A DNA stretch of 64,000 nucleotides from Ga0074130 sp035565355 (GCA_035565355.1 DATMSM010000068.1:1-64000), one strand, 5' to 3'. Shown: positions 45,618-54,186, numbered from the stretch's first letter. Program-made: numbers and translations. Notes: a model not told the origin generated them from the sequence alone.

Positions 45618-47053
45618 TAGTAGTCCCCGCCTCCGGGGACATAATTGCTGCTGCCCGGGGCGAAGTTGACGAACTTGGTGTATTCACCGAGGAAGGTCAG
45701 CATCACCGGGCCAGTCGGGCCGTTACGGTGCTTGCCGACGATGGCTTCGGCCATGCCCTTGTTCTCGGGCTTGTCCTTGTTGTAGTACTCGTCGCGGTAC
45801 ATCATGATGATGATGTCGGCATCCTGCTCAATGGCGCCAGACTCGCGCAAGTCGCTCATCAACGGACGCTTGTCGTTGCGCTCTTCCACCTTGCGTGACA
45901 GCTGCGATAGCGCAATCACCGGCACCTGCAATTCCTTGGCCAGGGACTTGATCGAGCGGGAGATTTCGGAGATCTCCGTGGCGCGGTTCTCGTTCTCGCG
46001 CGCCGAGGTCATCAGTTGCAGGTAATCGATCACGATCAGGCCCAGCTTGCCGTACTGGCGATGCAGGCGGCGCGCGCGCGCTCTCAAGTCATTTGAGTTA
46101 ATCGCGCCGGTATCGTCAATGTGAATATTGGCCTCATGCAGCTTGCCGAGCGCCATAGTCATCTTGTCCCAGTCATCATCGGTCAGGCGCGCATTACGCA
46201 GCTTGGTCTGGTCAATGCGGCCGACCGAGGACAACAGACGCATGGCCAGCTGCGGGCCCGACATTTCCAGACTGAAAATGGCGACCGGCAGCTTCATTTC
46301 GACGCCGACATGCTCGGCAATATTCAGCGCAAATGCGGTCTTGCCCATGGACGGACGACCGGCAACGACGATCATGTCGCCCGGCTGCAGGCCCGAGGTC
46401 ATCTTGTCCAGGTCGGTGAAACCGGACGGTGTGCCGGTAATGTCGCTGCTGTCGCGGCCGTAGAGTTCCTCGATCTTCTCGACCACCTGGGCCATCAGCG
46501 GCTGAATGGCGACAAAACCGGCGGTGGAGCGCGCGCCGGCCTCGGCGATTTCCAACACCTTGACCTCGGCCTCATCGAGGATCTGCTTGACGTCGCGACC
46601 GGCCGGATTCAACGCCGAGGCAGCGATCTCGTCGCCGGCGGTGACCAGTTTCCTGAGCACGGCGCGCTCACGCACGATTTCGGCGTAACGGCGAATATTC
46701 GCCGCCGACGGCGTGTTGTTGGCAATCTCGGCCAAGTAGGCCATGCCACCGGTCTGCTCGACCTCGTTGGCATTGGCGATGGACTCGGAAACGGTCAGCA
46801 CGTCGGCCGGACGGCCGACCTCGATCAGGCGCGAGATATGGCGGAAGATGCGACGATGGTCGTCGCGATAGAAGTCGCCCTCACCCACCACATCGCCGAT
46901 GCGGTCCCAGGCAGTGTTGTCGAGCAGCAAGCCGCCGATCAGCGACTGTTCGGCCTCGATGGAGTGCGGCGGCAGTTTGAGCGTGGCCAGCTGAGCGTCG
47001 CTGGTGTAATTCTGGGATGGGGTGTTGTTCGAGAATGCACGCGCGTGTGCCAT
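45617..47053 (-). CDS. dnaB: Replicative DNA helicase
   Basis: A 478-residue hexameric 5'-3' helicase of normal length. The N-terminal primase-interaction domain has PHSIEAEQSLIGGLLLDN near residue 28. The RecA-like C-terminal domain has Walker A in VAGRPSMGKTAFALNI (near 230), LIVIDYLQLM (Walker B, near 338) and VPVIALSQLSRKVEER, DxxLRESGAIEQDAD after it. ATG 47053 has GGAGGTAGGCC upstream. It is monocistronic, and its promoter region carries DnaA-box-like sites. Confidence 0.97.
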   Translation of the reverse strand: MAHARAFSNNTPSQNYTSDAQLATLKLPPHSIEAEQSLIGGLLLDNTAWDRIGDVVGEGDFYRDDHRRIFRHISRLIEVGRPADVLTVSESIANANEVEQTGGMAYLAEIANNTPSAANIRRYAEIVRERAVLRKLVTAGDEIAASALNPAGRDVKQILDEAEVKVLEIAEAGARSTAGFVAIQPLMAQVVEKIEELYGRDSSDITGTPSGFTDLDKMTSGLQPGDMIVVAGRPSMGKTAFALNIAEHVGVEMKLPVAIFSLEMSGPQLAMRLLSSVGRIDQTKLRNARLTDDDWDKMTMALGKLHEANIHIDDTGAINSNDLRARARRLHRQYGKLGLIVIDYLQLMTSARENENRATEISEISRSIKSLAKELQVPVIALSQLSRKVEERNDKRPLMSDLRESGAIEQDADIIIMMYRDEYYNKDKPENKGMAEAIVGKHRNGPTGPVMLTFLGEYTKFVNFAPGSSNYVPGGGDY

Positions 47054-47107
47054 GGCCTACCTCCAATACGATCAGGCGCAGTGTACTCGCATCATGCGCA
47101 AGCAGCT

Positions 47108-47222
47108 GTGAGTAACATCGGGGATAAGCTGTGGGTATTCGTGTATAAGCTGTGCACACAAGGCCTGCCGGACCGATGTTGTGTACAAGTTGTGTACAAG
47201 CTGTGGGCGGCTTGTGGAAAAG
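47108..47222 (-). promoter_or_regulatory. Array of DnaA-box-like 9-mers upstream of dnaB
   Basis: Six 9-mers close to TTATNCACA lie on the minus strand: TTACTCACA (47108-47116), TTATCCCCG (47120-47128), TTATACACG (47141-47149), TTGTACACA twice (47181-47189, 47192-47200) and TTTTCCACA (47214-47222). Five differ from the consensus by one base and TTATCCCCG by two. All share one orientation. They sit 55-170 bp before the dnaB start codon. Confidence 0.6.
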
Positions 47223-47546
47223 CTACTGCAACGGGGTCTCGTCGTCCTTGAGCAGACCGCCGGCCACCACGCCCAATACGCCGACGAAGGTCTTAGCACC
47301 ATCGCGCAGAAAGACGGCGCCGGCCGCACCCGGACTGCCGTCGGCCAGCATGGCGCGCAGATCCACTAGCGGTTCCTCGCCATACTTGCTCGCATAGTGA
47401 GCCGCCTGCATGGCGAGGATGCGCGCGGTCTTGACCAGGGCCTCCTTGCTGCTCATCGCCACCATGTCCTCGGACAAGGCCAGATAGCGTTGGAACTCCA
47501 GAAACACAAGCTCGCTCGGATCGGGCGTATTGGCAGTAGTCGGCAT
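47223..47546 (-). CDS. Small conserved-looking protein of unknown function
   Basis: A 107-residue soluble protein with a helical middle (LEFQRYLALSEDMVAMSSKEAL, split here as LEFQRYLALSED and MVAMSSKEAL) and a Gly/Val-rich end (FVGVLGVVAGGLL). I do not recognise a family. ATG 47546 has AAGGTG upstream, and a longer frame to 47651 has no such support. It is upstream of dnaB on the same strand and divergent from fdsD. Confidence 0.6.
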   Translation of the reverse strand: MPTTANTPDPSELVFLEFQRYLALSEDMVAMSSKEALVKTARILAMQAAHYASKYGEEPLVDLRAMLADGSPGAAGAVFLRDGAKTFVGVLGVVAGGLLKDDETPLQ

Positions 47547-47714
47547 GGCGGCACCTTGAGGCAGAAGGGATTTTTCCGGAACTGACGATACCGATCCCGC
47601 ACTGTCATGCTGATTGCATGTTTGGATTGTTTGATAACTCAAACGCATCAAGCATCTGCCTTGTCCGGCTATATAGTCTTATCCGTCCCCAGCCCCAACA
47701 GAACGGATACGACC

Positions 47715-48002
47715 ATGCAACACCTGACGCAAATCGAGAGTCTGATCAAGATGGCCAACCAGATCGGCGGCTTCTTCAACAGCTACACCGACCGTGACCT
47801 GGCGCGCCGTGAGGTTGCCAACCACCTCGACAAGTTCTGGGAGCCGCGCATGCGCCACATGATCCTCGACTACAACAGCAAGCACATCACCCTTAACAAC
47901 GACCTGTTGCCGCTGGTGCGCGAGGCGCTCAAGATCCTGCCGACACCGCCAGCCGCCAATATCGTTCGCGTGCCCCAGGCCGCCAGCGCCGCCCATTACT
48001 GA
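47715..48002 (+). CDS. fdsD: NAD-dependent formate dehydrogenase delta subunit
   Basis: A 95-residue FdsD-type protein. It shows the family pattern: LIKMANQIGGFF near residue 10, a DLARREVANHLDKFWEPRMR block and LPLVREALKIL near the end. FdsD is a small accessory subunit of soluble molybdenum formate dehydrogenase (FdsGBACD), needed for its activity. Here fdsG, fdsB, fdsA and fdsC are not adjacent, so it is an orphan. The nearby LysR and mod genes fit a molybdenum-enzyme context. It ends at a strong terminator. Confidence 0.88.
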   Translation: MQHLTQIESLIKMANQIGGFFNSYTDRDLARREVANHLDKFWEPRMRHMILDYNSKHITLNNDLLPLVREALKILPTPPAANIVRVPQAASAAHY

Positions 48003-48031
48003 GGCAAAAGATTTTCTTGCTATGTCTTGAT

Positions 48032-48058
48032 GCCGCCTTCGGGCGGCTTTTTTTCGTC
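48032..48058 (+). terminator. Terminator after fdsD
   Basis: GCCGCC pairs with GGGCGGC across a short loop, followed by a run of seven T. Confidence 0.9.
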
Positions 48059-48101
48059 TGACCGCCCGGCAAAAGACTCAACAGGTGTTGGCGCTATGCC
48101 G

Positions 48102-49016
48102 TCAGACTGCAGCGATCAGCCTATCGAAGCGGCTTTGTAGATCGATTCCGCGCGACAGCTCTATCATCGCTGCCGTCATCGGCGGATAGGGATCCTGCTT
48201 GCGCGCGATCAATCCGATCTGACGCGACAGCTCGGGCACAATCTGCACCACGCAGATTTCCTGGCGCAGCTCGATCAGACTCAGCACGCTGTGTGGAACC
48301 ACGGCGCAAAGGTTGCTGCAGCGAATTTGCGAATACAGCCCGAAGATCGAGTCGGTCTCCATCTTCACGCGCGGGGTCACGCCCGCCTGGCGGAAAGCAG
48401 TGTCGATGATGCTGCGGCTCTGCATATTCCCGGTCAGCAGGCATAGCGGCAGCTCGGCCACCTCGCCCCACTCCAGATGGGTGCGGCCCTTGAGCATGGC
48501 GTCGTCGCGCGTCATCAGCACATAGCGCTCGACATAGAGCGGATGTACGGTAAAGCCGGCTAGCATGGTGTCGCCCAGATAGGTCACGCCCAGATCCAGT
48601 TCGCAGCTGTCCAACCGGCGCGTGATCTCCTGTGCCGGCAGGGAAAGAATGGTGAAGTCTATGCCCGCGTACTGCTCCTGACAGGGCGTGGACAAGAGCG
48701 GCACCACTGGCATGGTGGTTGGAATCGCGCCTATGTTCAGGGAGCCCTTGAGATTGCTGTGTGCGCTCATCGCCTCCTGGCGCATGGCCTCGTAGCTGGC
48801 GAGCATGTGCTGCGCCCAGCCGACCACACGCTCACCTTCTGCGGTGAGCCCCTCAAAGCGTCGGCCGCGCCGTACCAGGTTCAGATCAAGCTCTTTTTCA
48901 AGATTGCGTATGGCCGTGGATAGGGCCGGCTGCGAGACATGGCAACGCTCGGCGGCACGTGCAAAGTGACGGACTTCGGCAAGGGTGACGAGATATTTGA
49001 GCTGGCGAATGAACAT
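48102..49016 (-). CDS. LysR-type transcriptional regulator
   Basis: A 304-residue regulator. The helix-turn-helix lies in FIRQLKYLVTLAEVRHFARAA and HVSQPALSTAIRNLE (split at residues 2-48). The effector domain has the usual two lobes. ATG 49016 fits the family start (MFIRQLKYLVT). It is divergent from modA and convergent with fdsD. LysR regulators (FdsR) are known next to formate dehydrogenase genes, so control of fds or mod genes is a fair but untested guess. Confidence 0.88.
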   Translation of the reverse strand: MFIRQLKYLVTLAEVRHFARAAERCHVSQPALSTAIRNLEKELDLNLVRRGRRFEGLTAEGERVVGWAQHMLASYEAMRQEAMSAHSNLKGSLNIGAIPTTMPVVPLLSTPCQEQYAGIDFTILSLPAQEITRRLDSCELDLGVTYLGDTMLAGFTVHPLYVERYVLMTRDDAMLKGRTHLEWGEVAELPLCLLTGNMQSRSIIDTAFRQAGVTPRVKMETDSIFGLYSQIRCSNLCAVVPHSVLSLIELRQEICVVQIVPELSRQIGLIARKQDPYPPMTAAMIELSRGIDLQSRFDRLIAAV

Positions 49017-49119
49017 TGCAATACATGAATACGAGTAGTTCGGGAAGCATACGCGAGATGACCACATGTGCTCGTCTTTGCATCAGGAACTTGCGCTTCC
49101 GGCATCAGCTCCGTATAGT

Positions 49120-49129
49120 ATCGCTATAT
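49120..49129. promoter_or_regulatory. ModE-box-like half site, distal
   Basis: ATCGCTATAT, identical to the site at 49221, lies between the LysR gene and modA and is followed by an imperfect ATACAT. ModE operators are known to be CGNTATATA-type palindromes; the match here is by eye only. Confidence 0.5.
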
Positions 49130-49220
49130 CCAAATGGATACATCAAAAGCGAACGAAGTATTGATCTAGTGATGACTTAAAGGTGCTGATAAAAGAATTT
49201 ACACAGCACTTATCAGCGCC

Positions 49221-49245
49221 ATCGCTATATACACAAAGATATATT
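49221..49245. promoter_or_regulatory. ModE-box-like operator, proximal to modA
   Basis: CGCTATATA is followed by a spacer and ATATATTC, giving an imperfect inverted repeat about 20-45 nt before the modA start. The position suits repression by ModE. Confidence 0.55.
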
Positions 49246-49265
49246 CAATTGAAAGACAATCCTGC

Positions 49266-50027
49266 ATGAAACTCACCGGAAAACACATGAAAACGCTGCT
49301 GCCCACACTGCTTCTCGTCCTCTGCAACAGCTACGCCCATGCCGACACCCAGGTTGCCGTCGCGGCCAACTTCGCCGGCCCGGCGCAGAAGATTGCCGCC
49401 GAGTTTGAAAAGCAGACGGGCCACAAGGCCATCATCGCCACCGGCTCCACTGGCAAGTTCTACGCGCAGATCATCAATGGCGCCCCCTTCGACATCCTCC
49501 TCGCCGCCGACGACGAAACCCCGGCCAAGCTGGAGAAGGAAGGCCACTCCGTCGCCGGCAGCCGCTATACCTATGCCATTGGCAAGCTGGTGCTGTGGTC
49601 GGCCAAGCCGGCCATTGTCGACAACAAGGCCGAGGTGCTGAAACACGGCGGCTTCAACCATCTCGCCATCGCCAACCCCAAGGTCGCCCCGTATGGCGCA
49701 GCTGCGGTGGAAACCATGAAGGCGCTGGGCGTGTATGACGCGCTGCAATCCAAGCTGGTGATGGGCGAGAACATCGCCCAAACCCACCAGTTCGTCGCCA
49801 CCGGCAATGCCACACTGGGTTTCGTCGCCCTATCGCAGGTGCTCAAGGACGGCAAGATCGAGGGCTCCTACTGGACCGTGCCCGAAAAGCTGTACACGCC
49901 GATCCGCCAGGATGCCGCACTGCTCAACAAGGGCAAGGACAACAAGGCCGCCGCCGCCTTTCTTGATTTCCTGAAGACCAACAAGACCGCCAAGGACATC
50001 ATCCTCAGCTACGGCTACAGCCTGTAA
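49266..50027 (+). CDS. modA: Molybdate-binding periplasmic protein
   Basis: The receptor of the molybdate ABC transporter. The product is 253 residues from ATG 49266, or 246 from ATG 49287, which follows a CCGGAAAAC SD. A signal peptide (MKTLLPTLLLVLCNSYAHA) is cut after AHA. The mature part has VAVAANFAGPAQKIAAEFEK near the N-terminus, ATGSTGKFYAQI and APFDILLAADDETPAKLE, and VAPYGAAAVETM, all conserved in ModA. It starts a modABC operon with ModE-box-like sites upstream. Confidence 0.94.
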   Translation: MKLTGKHMKTLLPTLLLVLCNSYAHADTQVAVAANFAGPAQKIAAEFEKQTGHKAIIATGSTGKFYAQIINGAPFDILLAADDETPAKLEKEGHSVAGSRYTYAIGKLVLWSAKPAIVDNKAEVLKHGGFNHLAIANPKVAPYGAAAVETMKALGVYDALQSKLVMGENIAQTHQFVATGNATLGFVALSQVLKDGKIEGSYWTVPEKLYTPIRQDAALLNKGKDNKAAAAFLDFLKTNKTAKDIILSYGYSL

Positions 50028-50142
50028 GCGCAAACCTCTCCAGTTGTACCTTGTCAGGCAGGCGCACCACGGCGTGCCTGCCTCATTTTTCCTGCGCATC
50101 ATCAACAAGCCGGCGCGGGCAGATCGTTACAATAGCTGCACC

Positions 50143-50823
50143 ATGAATTTCACACCCAGTGATTGGGGGGCGATACGGCTCACGCTAGAGCTCGCCAGCC
50201 TCACCACCCTGCTTCTGATCCTGTGCGGCACGCCCGTGGCCTGGTGGCTGTCGCGCACCACATCGCGCGTGAAACCCGTCATCGTGTCGCTGGTAGCCAT
50301 GCCGCTGGTATTGCCGCCCAGTGTGATCGGCTTTTACCTGCTGGTGTTCATGGGCCCGAACGGCCCCCTCGGCGAACTCACCCAAAGCCTGGGGCTGGAC
50401 ACCCTACCCTTTACCTTCGGCGGCCTCTTGCTTGCCTCCTGCGTTTACTCTGTGCCCTTCGTCGTCCAGCCGCTGCAGAATGCCTTCGAAGCCATCGACG
50501 AACGCATGTACGAAGCCGCCGCCACACTGCGTGCCGGGCCGCTGGATCGTTTCTTCAGCGTGGCCGTGCCGCTGGCCAAGCCGGGCTTTCTCACAGCGAC
50601 TGTACTCGGCTTCGCGCACACCGTGGGCGAGTTCGGCGTGGTGCTGATGATAGGCGGCAACATTCCGGACAAGACGCGCGTGGTCTCGGTGCAGATCTAC
50701 GACTATGTGGAAGCGCTTGAATATGGCGAAGCCCATCGCCTCGCCGCACTGATGCTGATCTTCGCCTTCGTCGTGCTGTTCCTGCTCTACACCTTCAATC
50801 CGACCAGGAAGAAGGCAGCCTGA
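50143..50823 (+). CDS. modB: Molybdate ABC transporter permease
   Basis: A 226-residue inner-membrane permease with five or six helices. The EAA loop that contacts ModC is YEAAATLRAGPLDRFFSVAVP (near residue 125, 20 residues shown in part). The N-terminal SDWGAIRLTLELASLTTLLL matches ModB. ATG 50143 fits the family start. It lies 115 bp after modA and ends one base before modC. Confidence 0.95.
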   Translation: MNFTPSDWGAIRLTLELASLTTLLLILCGTPVAWWLSRTTSRVKPVIVSLVAMPLVLPPSVIGFYLLVFMGPNGPLGELTQSLGLDTLPFTFGGLLLASCVYSVPFVVQPLQNAFEAIDERMYEAAATLRAGPLDRFFSVAVPLAKPGFLTATVLGFAHTVGEFGVVLMIGGNIPDKTRVVSVQIYDYVEALEYGEAHRLAALMLIFAFVVLFLLYTFNPTRKKAA

Positions 50824-50824
50824 G

Positions 50825-51901
50825 ATGATAGAAGCCGACTTCACGCTGAGCTTGCCGGGCTTCGAGCTGGAAACGCAGATGGACCTCCCCATCCACGGTG
50901 TCACTGCGCTGTTCGGTCCCTCGGGCTCGGGCAAGAGCACCCTGCTGCGCTGCCTGGCCGGCCTCTCGCGGCCGCAGCGCGGCCGCCTGGTCGTCAATGG
51001 CGCCGTATGGCAGGACGACAAGCATTTTGTACCGCCGCACCAGCGGCCGGTCGGGATGGTGTTCCAGGATGCGGCGCTGTTTCCGCATCTGAATGTGCAG
51101 CAGAACCTGGACTTTGGCGCCAAGCGTTGCAAGCTCGGCGGCAAGGCCAGGGCCGCCGGCACCGACACCCTGATCGAGCTCTTGGGTATCACCCATCTGC
51201 TCGCGCGTCGTACCGGCACACTTTCGGGTGGAGAAAAGCAACGCGTGGCGATTGCACGCGCCCTGTTCTCTGCACCGCAACTGCTGCTGCTGGACGAACC
51301 GCTGGCCGCGCTGGATGCGCAGCGTAAAAGCGAGCTCCTGCCTTACCTCGACGCCCTGCACCAGGAACTCGACATTCCGGTGATCTATGTCAGTCATGCG
51401 CCCGAGGAAGTCGCCCGCCTGGCCGACCACATTGTCCAACTGAGCAATGGCCGCATCGTGCGCTCGGGTTCGGCAATGGAGATTTTTCCCTATCTTCAGC
51501 TGCCCTTTACGCAGGAAGAAGGCGTGTTCACCTTATTGCCGGCCAAGATCGAACTGCACGACAGTTATGACCATCTCACCCAGGTCAGCATAGGCGCACA
51601 TCGCCTGTGGGTGCGCTACATCGACAAGCCCATCGGCAGCCCGGTACGCCTGCGCCTCCTGGCGCGCGACATCAGCCTGAGCCTGGATCCGGGCGCACGC
51701 GAGAGCAGCATACTCAATACGCTGCGGACGGAAATCGTGGGAATGGAAGAAACAGCGCCCGGCCGGACGCTGGTCAAGTTGGCGCTCGACGACGGCCACC
51801 TGCTGCTGTCGCGCATCACGACGCGCTCGGTGCGCACGCTCAAGCTTGGCCTGGGGCAGGCAGTCTATGCCCAGATCAAGGGCGTGGCGCCACTGGAGTA
51901 A
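50825..51901 (+). CDS. modC: Molybdate ABC transporter ATP-binding protein
   Basis: A 358-residue ATPase that drives molybdate import. Walker A is FGPSGSGKSTLL (residues about 33-44), the signature is LSGGEKQRVAIARAL, and Walker B is LLLLDEPLAALD. The C-terminal part holds a molybdate-binding TOBE domain (about residues 285-355). It begins one base after the modB stop, so it is coupled. The convergent ModE gene follows. Confidence 0.96.
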   Translation: MIEADFTLSLPGFELETQMDLPIHGVTALFGPSGSGKSTLLRCLAGLSRPQRGRLVVNGAVWQDDKHFVPPHQRPVGMVFQDAALFPHLNVQQNLDFGAKRCKLGGKARAAGTDTLIELLGITHLLARRTGTLSGGEKQRVAIARALFSAPQLLLLDEPLAALDAQRKSELLPYLDALHQELDIPVIYVSHAPEEVARLADHIVQLSNGRIVRSGSAMEIFPYLQLPFTQEEGVFTLLPAKIELHDSYDHLTQVSIGAHRLWVRYIDKPIGSPVRLRLLARDISLSLDPGARESSILNTLRTEIVGMEETAPGRTLVKLALDDGHLLLSRITTRSVRTLKLGLGQAVYAQIKGVAPLE

Positions 51902-51938
51902 GCAGCGGCACGGCGCTCCAAAAGAGGACGCCCTCGCC

Positions 51939-52337
51939 CTACGCTTCGTCTGGGCCTGCCTTGGTCGACGCCACCATGTACTTGCTGAACTCTGCAAAGT
52001 CGGCCGCCAGCGCCTGAGCGGCCTTGAGCTCCATGGCCCGGTAGCGCGCCAGCATGGCCATGCCGAAGTCGGTCAGATGCGCGCCGCCGCCGCCGCTGCC
52101 GCCGGTGCTGGTTGCCACCAGCGGCTCAACAAAAGCCGAATTGGTCGCCTCGACCAGTAACCAGGCACGGCGGTAGGACATGCCCATCTCACGGGCCGCA
52201 GCCGAGATCGAACCGGTACGCGCGATGCGCTCCATCAGTTCGGTACGACCGGGGCCGAGCGCGGTCAGTTCACTGAACAGTACGCGCAACCGCGGGCCAT
52301 GACGTTCGGGTTTGGAGGCTGCTTTCTTTCTCGGCAT
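51939..52337 (-). CDS. ModE-type winged-helix regulator, DNA-binding domain only
   Basis: A 132-residue protein with the ModE N-terminal winged helix: LGPGRTELMERIARTGSISA and AREMGMSYRRAWLLVEATN (residues about 28-66), then the Gly-rich wing GGSGGGGAHLTDFG. The molybdate-binding TOBE domains of E. coli ModE are absent, so molybdate sensing would need a partner or is lost. It is convergent with modC and most likely controls the mod genes through the ATCGCTATAT sites. Confidence 0.88.
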   Translation of the reverse strand: MPRKKAASKPERHGPRLRVLFSELTALGPGRTELMERIARTGSISAAAREMGMSYRRAWLLVEATNSAFVEPLVATSTGGSGGGGAHLTDFGMAMLARYRAMELKAAQALAADFAEFSKYMVASTKAGPDEA

Positions 52338-52390
52338 GGACAGAATGATACAAGAGCGGACCTAGGCCGCGAATGATAGGACTGCAAAAG

Positions 52391-52420
52391 AAAAGAGCCG
52401 CCCTGGGGCGGCTCTTTTCG
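52391..52420 (-). terminator. Terminator of the rpsF-rplI operon
   Basis: A perfect 13-bp stem (AAAAGAGCCGCCC with GGGCGGCTCTTTT) lies about 20 nt after the rplI stop on the minus strand, with T-runs on both sides. Confidence 0.92.
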
Positions 52421-52438
52421 TGGCGTCTGGCAAACAGC

Positions 52439-52888
52439 TTACTGCTCGGCCACCACGCTCACATTGACTTCGACGACAACGTCGGTGTGCAGAGCGATCT
52501 GCACGGTCGATTCGCCGATCGTCTTGAGCAGGCCGTTCGGCAGGCGGACGAAAGACTTGTCGATCTTGAAGCCCTTGGCGTTCAGCGCATCAGCGATGTC
52601 GGCGTTGCCGACGGAGCCGAACAGGCGACCATCGACACCCGCCTTGCGGGAAATCGCAACGCCCTGACCGTTCAGCTTCTCACCTTCAGCGGTGGCAGCG
52701 GCCAGCTTTTCAGCGGCAGCCTTTTCCAGTTCGGCGCGACGGGCTTCGAAAGCCGCCAGGTTTTCCGGGGTCACGCGCTTGGCCTTGCCTTGCGGGATCA
52801 GGAAGTTGCGGGCGTAGCCGTCCTTGACCTTGACCACGTCGCCGAGGCCGCCGAGGTTAACCACTTTTTCCATCAGAATAATTTGCAT
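52439..52888 (-). CDS. rplI: Ribosomal protein bL9
   Basis: A 149-residue large-subunit protein of standard length. The N-terminal rRNA-binding domain carries MQIILMEKVVNLGGLGDVVK and VKDGYARNFLIPQGKA; a long helix (about 45-75) links it to the C-terminal domain. It is the last gene of the rpsF-priB-rpsR-rplI operon. Confidence 0.98.
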   Translation of the reverse strand: MQIILMEKVVNLGGLGDVVKVKDGYARNFLIPQGKAKRVTPENLAAFEARRAELEKAAAEKLAAATAEGEKLNGQGVAISRKAGVDGRLFGSVGNADIADALNAKGFKIDKSFVRLPNGLLKTIGESTVQIALHTDVVVEVNVSVVAEQ

Positions 52889-52905
52889 GGTTTTGTCTCC
52901 TCAGC

Positions 52906-53181
52906 TTACTGGTGCAGGTCGGTGTAAGGCAGCAGAGCCAGGAAGCGAGCGCGCTTGATGGCGGTGCCCAGCTGACGCTGATAGCCGGTCTTGGTGCCGG
53001 TGATGCGTGCCGGCATGATCTTGGCGTTTTCGGTGATGAAGTCCTTCAGGATGTCCACATCCTTGTAGTCGACTTGTTCGATCTTTTCTGCGGTGAAGCG
53101 GCAGAACTTGCGACGCTTGAAGAGGTTACGACCCTTGTCGTCCTTGCGCTTGTTGGCGCCATTCTTAGGCTTGAATGCCAT
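52906..53181 (-). CDS. rpsR: Ribosomal protein bS18
   Basis: A 91-residue small-subunit protein. The S18 core is FKRRKFCRFTAEKIEQVDYKD, then ARITGTKTGYQRQLGTAIKR near residue 60. The N-terminus is a basic extension. Its start codon lies inside the end of priB (17-nt overlap), and it is 17 nt from rplI. Confidence 0.98.
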   Translation of the reverse strand: MAFKPKNGANKRKDDKGRNLFKRRKFCRFTAEKIEQVDYKDVDILKDFITENAKIMPARITGTKTGYQRQLGTAIKRARFLALLPYTDLHQ

Positions 53182-53497
53182 GATTTGATCCTTCCTTGAA
53201 TTCGATAGCGGTTACGTGCAGTACCAGGCTTCTGTTCTTGAGGCTTTTGGCCGCGAGAAATCCCGTCGCGCTACACAAGCTGCCGGCATTCATGCCGGAG
53301 AGCAGATTTGCAAGAGTCCCGAGTGCAACACAGGCAATTTCGCAATCCACTTTTCGCTTGCCTCCCCCTTCGATCTGCTCCGACGTGTGCTGCAATCTGA
53401 ACTCGATCACCGGTATCCCGGCCGGGGTGTAGCGTACGGCGCCTCTTTCAACCACCTGCCCGTCCAATCTGAGCAGGTTAAGAGACGTCGCGTCCAT
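53165..53497 (-). CDS. priB: Primosomal replication protein N
   Basis: A 110-residue OB-fold single-strand DNA-binding protein used in PriA-dependent replication restart. It shows NLLRLDGQVVERGAVRYTPA at the N-terminus, GIPVIEFRLQHTSEQIEGG, and CEIACVALGTLANLL near residue 50. It lies between rpsF and rpsR, the conserved betaproteobacterial order. Confidence 0.95.
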   Translation of the reverse strand: MDATSLNLLRLDGQVVERGAVRYTPAGIPVIEFRLQHTSEQIEGGGKRKVDCEIACVALGTLANLLSGMNAGSLCSATGFLAAKSLKNRSLVLHVTAIEFKEGSNHGIQA

Positions 53498-53504
53498 CAG
53501 TGCC

Positions 53505-53882
53505 TCATTCGGCAGCAGCGGCCTCCGGCTTGGCTTCGGCGGCGGTAGCGACCGAGCGGGCCTTCTCTTCCTTCATCATCGGCGACGGCACGGTCACGGC
53601 CTTGTCCATCTTGATGGTGAGGTGGCGCAGCACTGCATCGTTGAACTTGAAAGCGCTTTCGAGTTCAGCCAGCGTTTCGCTGTCGCACTCGATGTTCATC
53701 AGCACGTAGTGGGCCTTGTGCACCTTCTGGATCGGGTAAGCCATTTGGCGGCGGCCCCAGTCTTCCAGACGGTGGAGTTGACCAGCACGGCCGGTCACGA
53801 GCGTCTTGTAACGCTCAATCATCGCCGGGACCTGTTCCGACTGGTCCGGATGGACGATGAAAACAACTTCGTAATGGCGCAT
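53505..53882 (-). CDS. rpsF: Ribosomal protein bS6
   Basis: A 125-residue small-subunit protein that pairs with S18. It starts MRHYEVVFIVHPDQSEQVP and contains LHRLEDWGRRQMAYPIQKVH and LRHLTIKMDKAVT. The tail is Lys/Glu/Ala-rich, as usual. ATG 53882 follows AAAAGGAGATT. It is the first gene of the operon. Confidence 0.98.
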   Translation of the reverse strand: MRHYEVVFIVHPDQSEQVPAMIERYKTLVTGRAGQLHRLEDWGRRQMAYPIQKVHKAHYVLMNIECDSETLAELESAFKFNDAVLRHLTIKMDKAVTVPSPMMKEEKARSVATAAEAKPEAAAAE

Positions 53883-53948
53883 GGAATCTCCTTTTGGATA
53901 TAAAGCCCTCCCGCATGCGTACGGGTAGAGCAAGGTGGAAAGCCCGCG

Positions 53949-53977
53949 ATTATAACCCTTTGAGAAAGCCGGCACAA
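53949..53977 (-). promoter_or_regulatory. Sigma-70-like promoter of rpsF
   Basis: On the minus strand TTGTGC (53972-53977) and TATAAT (53949-53954) are 17 nt apart and about 70 nt before the rpsF start. Confidence 0.7.
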
Positions 53978-54186
53978 GGACTTACTGAGCTGGGGCCTAG
54001 CGGCGGCGGCGCGGCCTTTTTCCGTCAGGCATTGATTCTCAGCCCGCAGCGGCAGGGAAAAGGGCGGCGAATTGGCCGCTTTCGGGTGTTACGCAACGGT
54101 CACTTTCTGTCACACTGTGCCAAATTTAGCAATTCATGCCCAAGGACAGAGAAAACCTTCCTTAAATCAGCGAGTTGAGAAAACAA
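53978..54186. other. Gap upstream of rpsF and the HDOD gene
   Basis: Together with the rpsF leader this makes about 300 bp without a gene. The rpsF promoter lies at its left edge. No other convincing element was seen. Confidence 0.5.

Noticed and set aside
47072..47329. An 85-codon frame over the dnaB upstream region
   Set aside because: It overlaps the start of the array of DnaA-box-like repeats and the end of another gene; its translation has no domain and contains repeat-derived Leu/Tyr/Thr strings.
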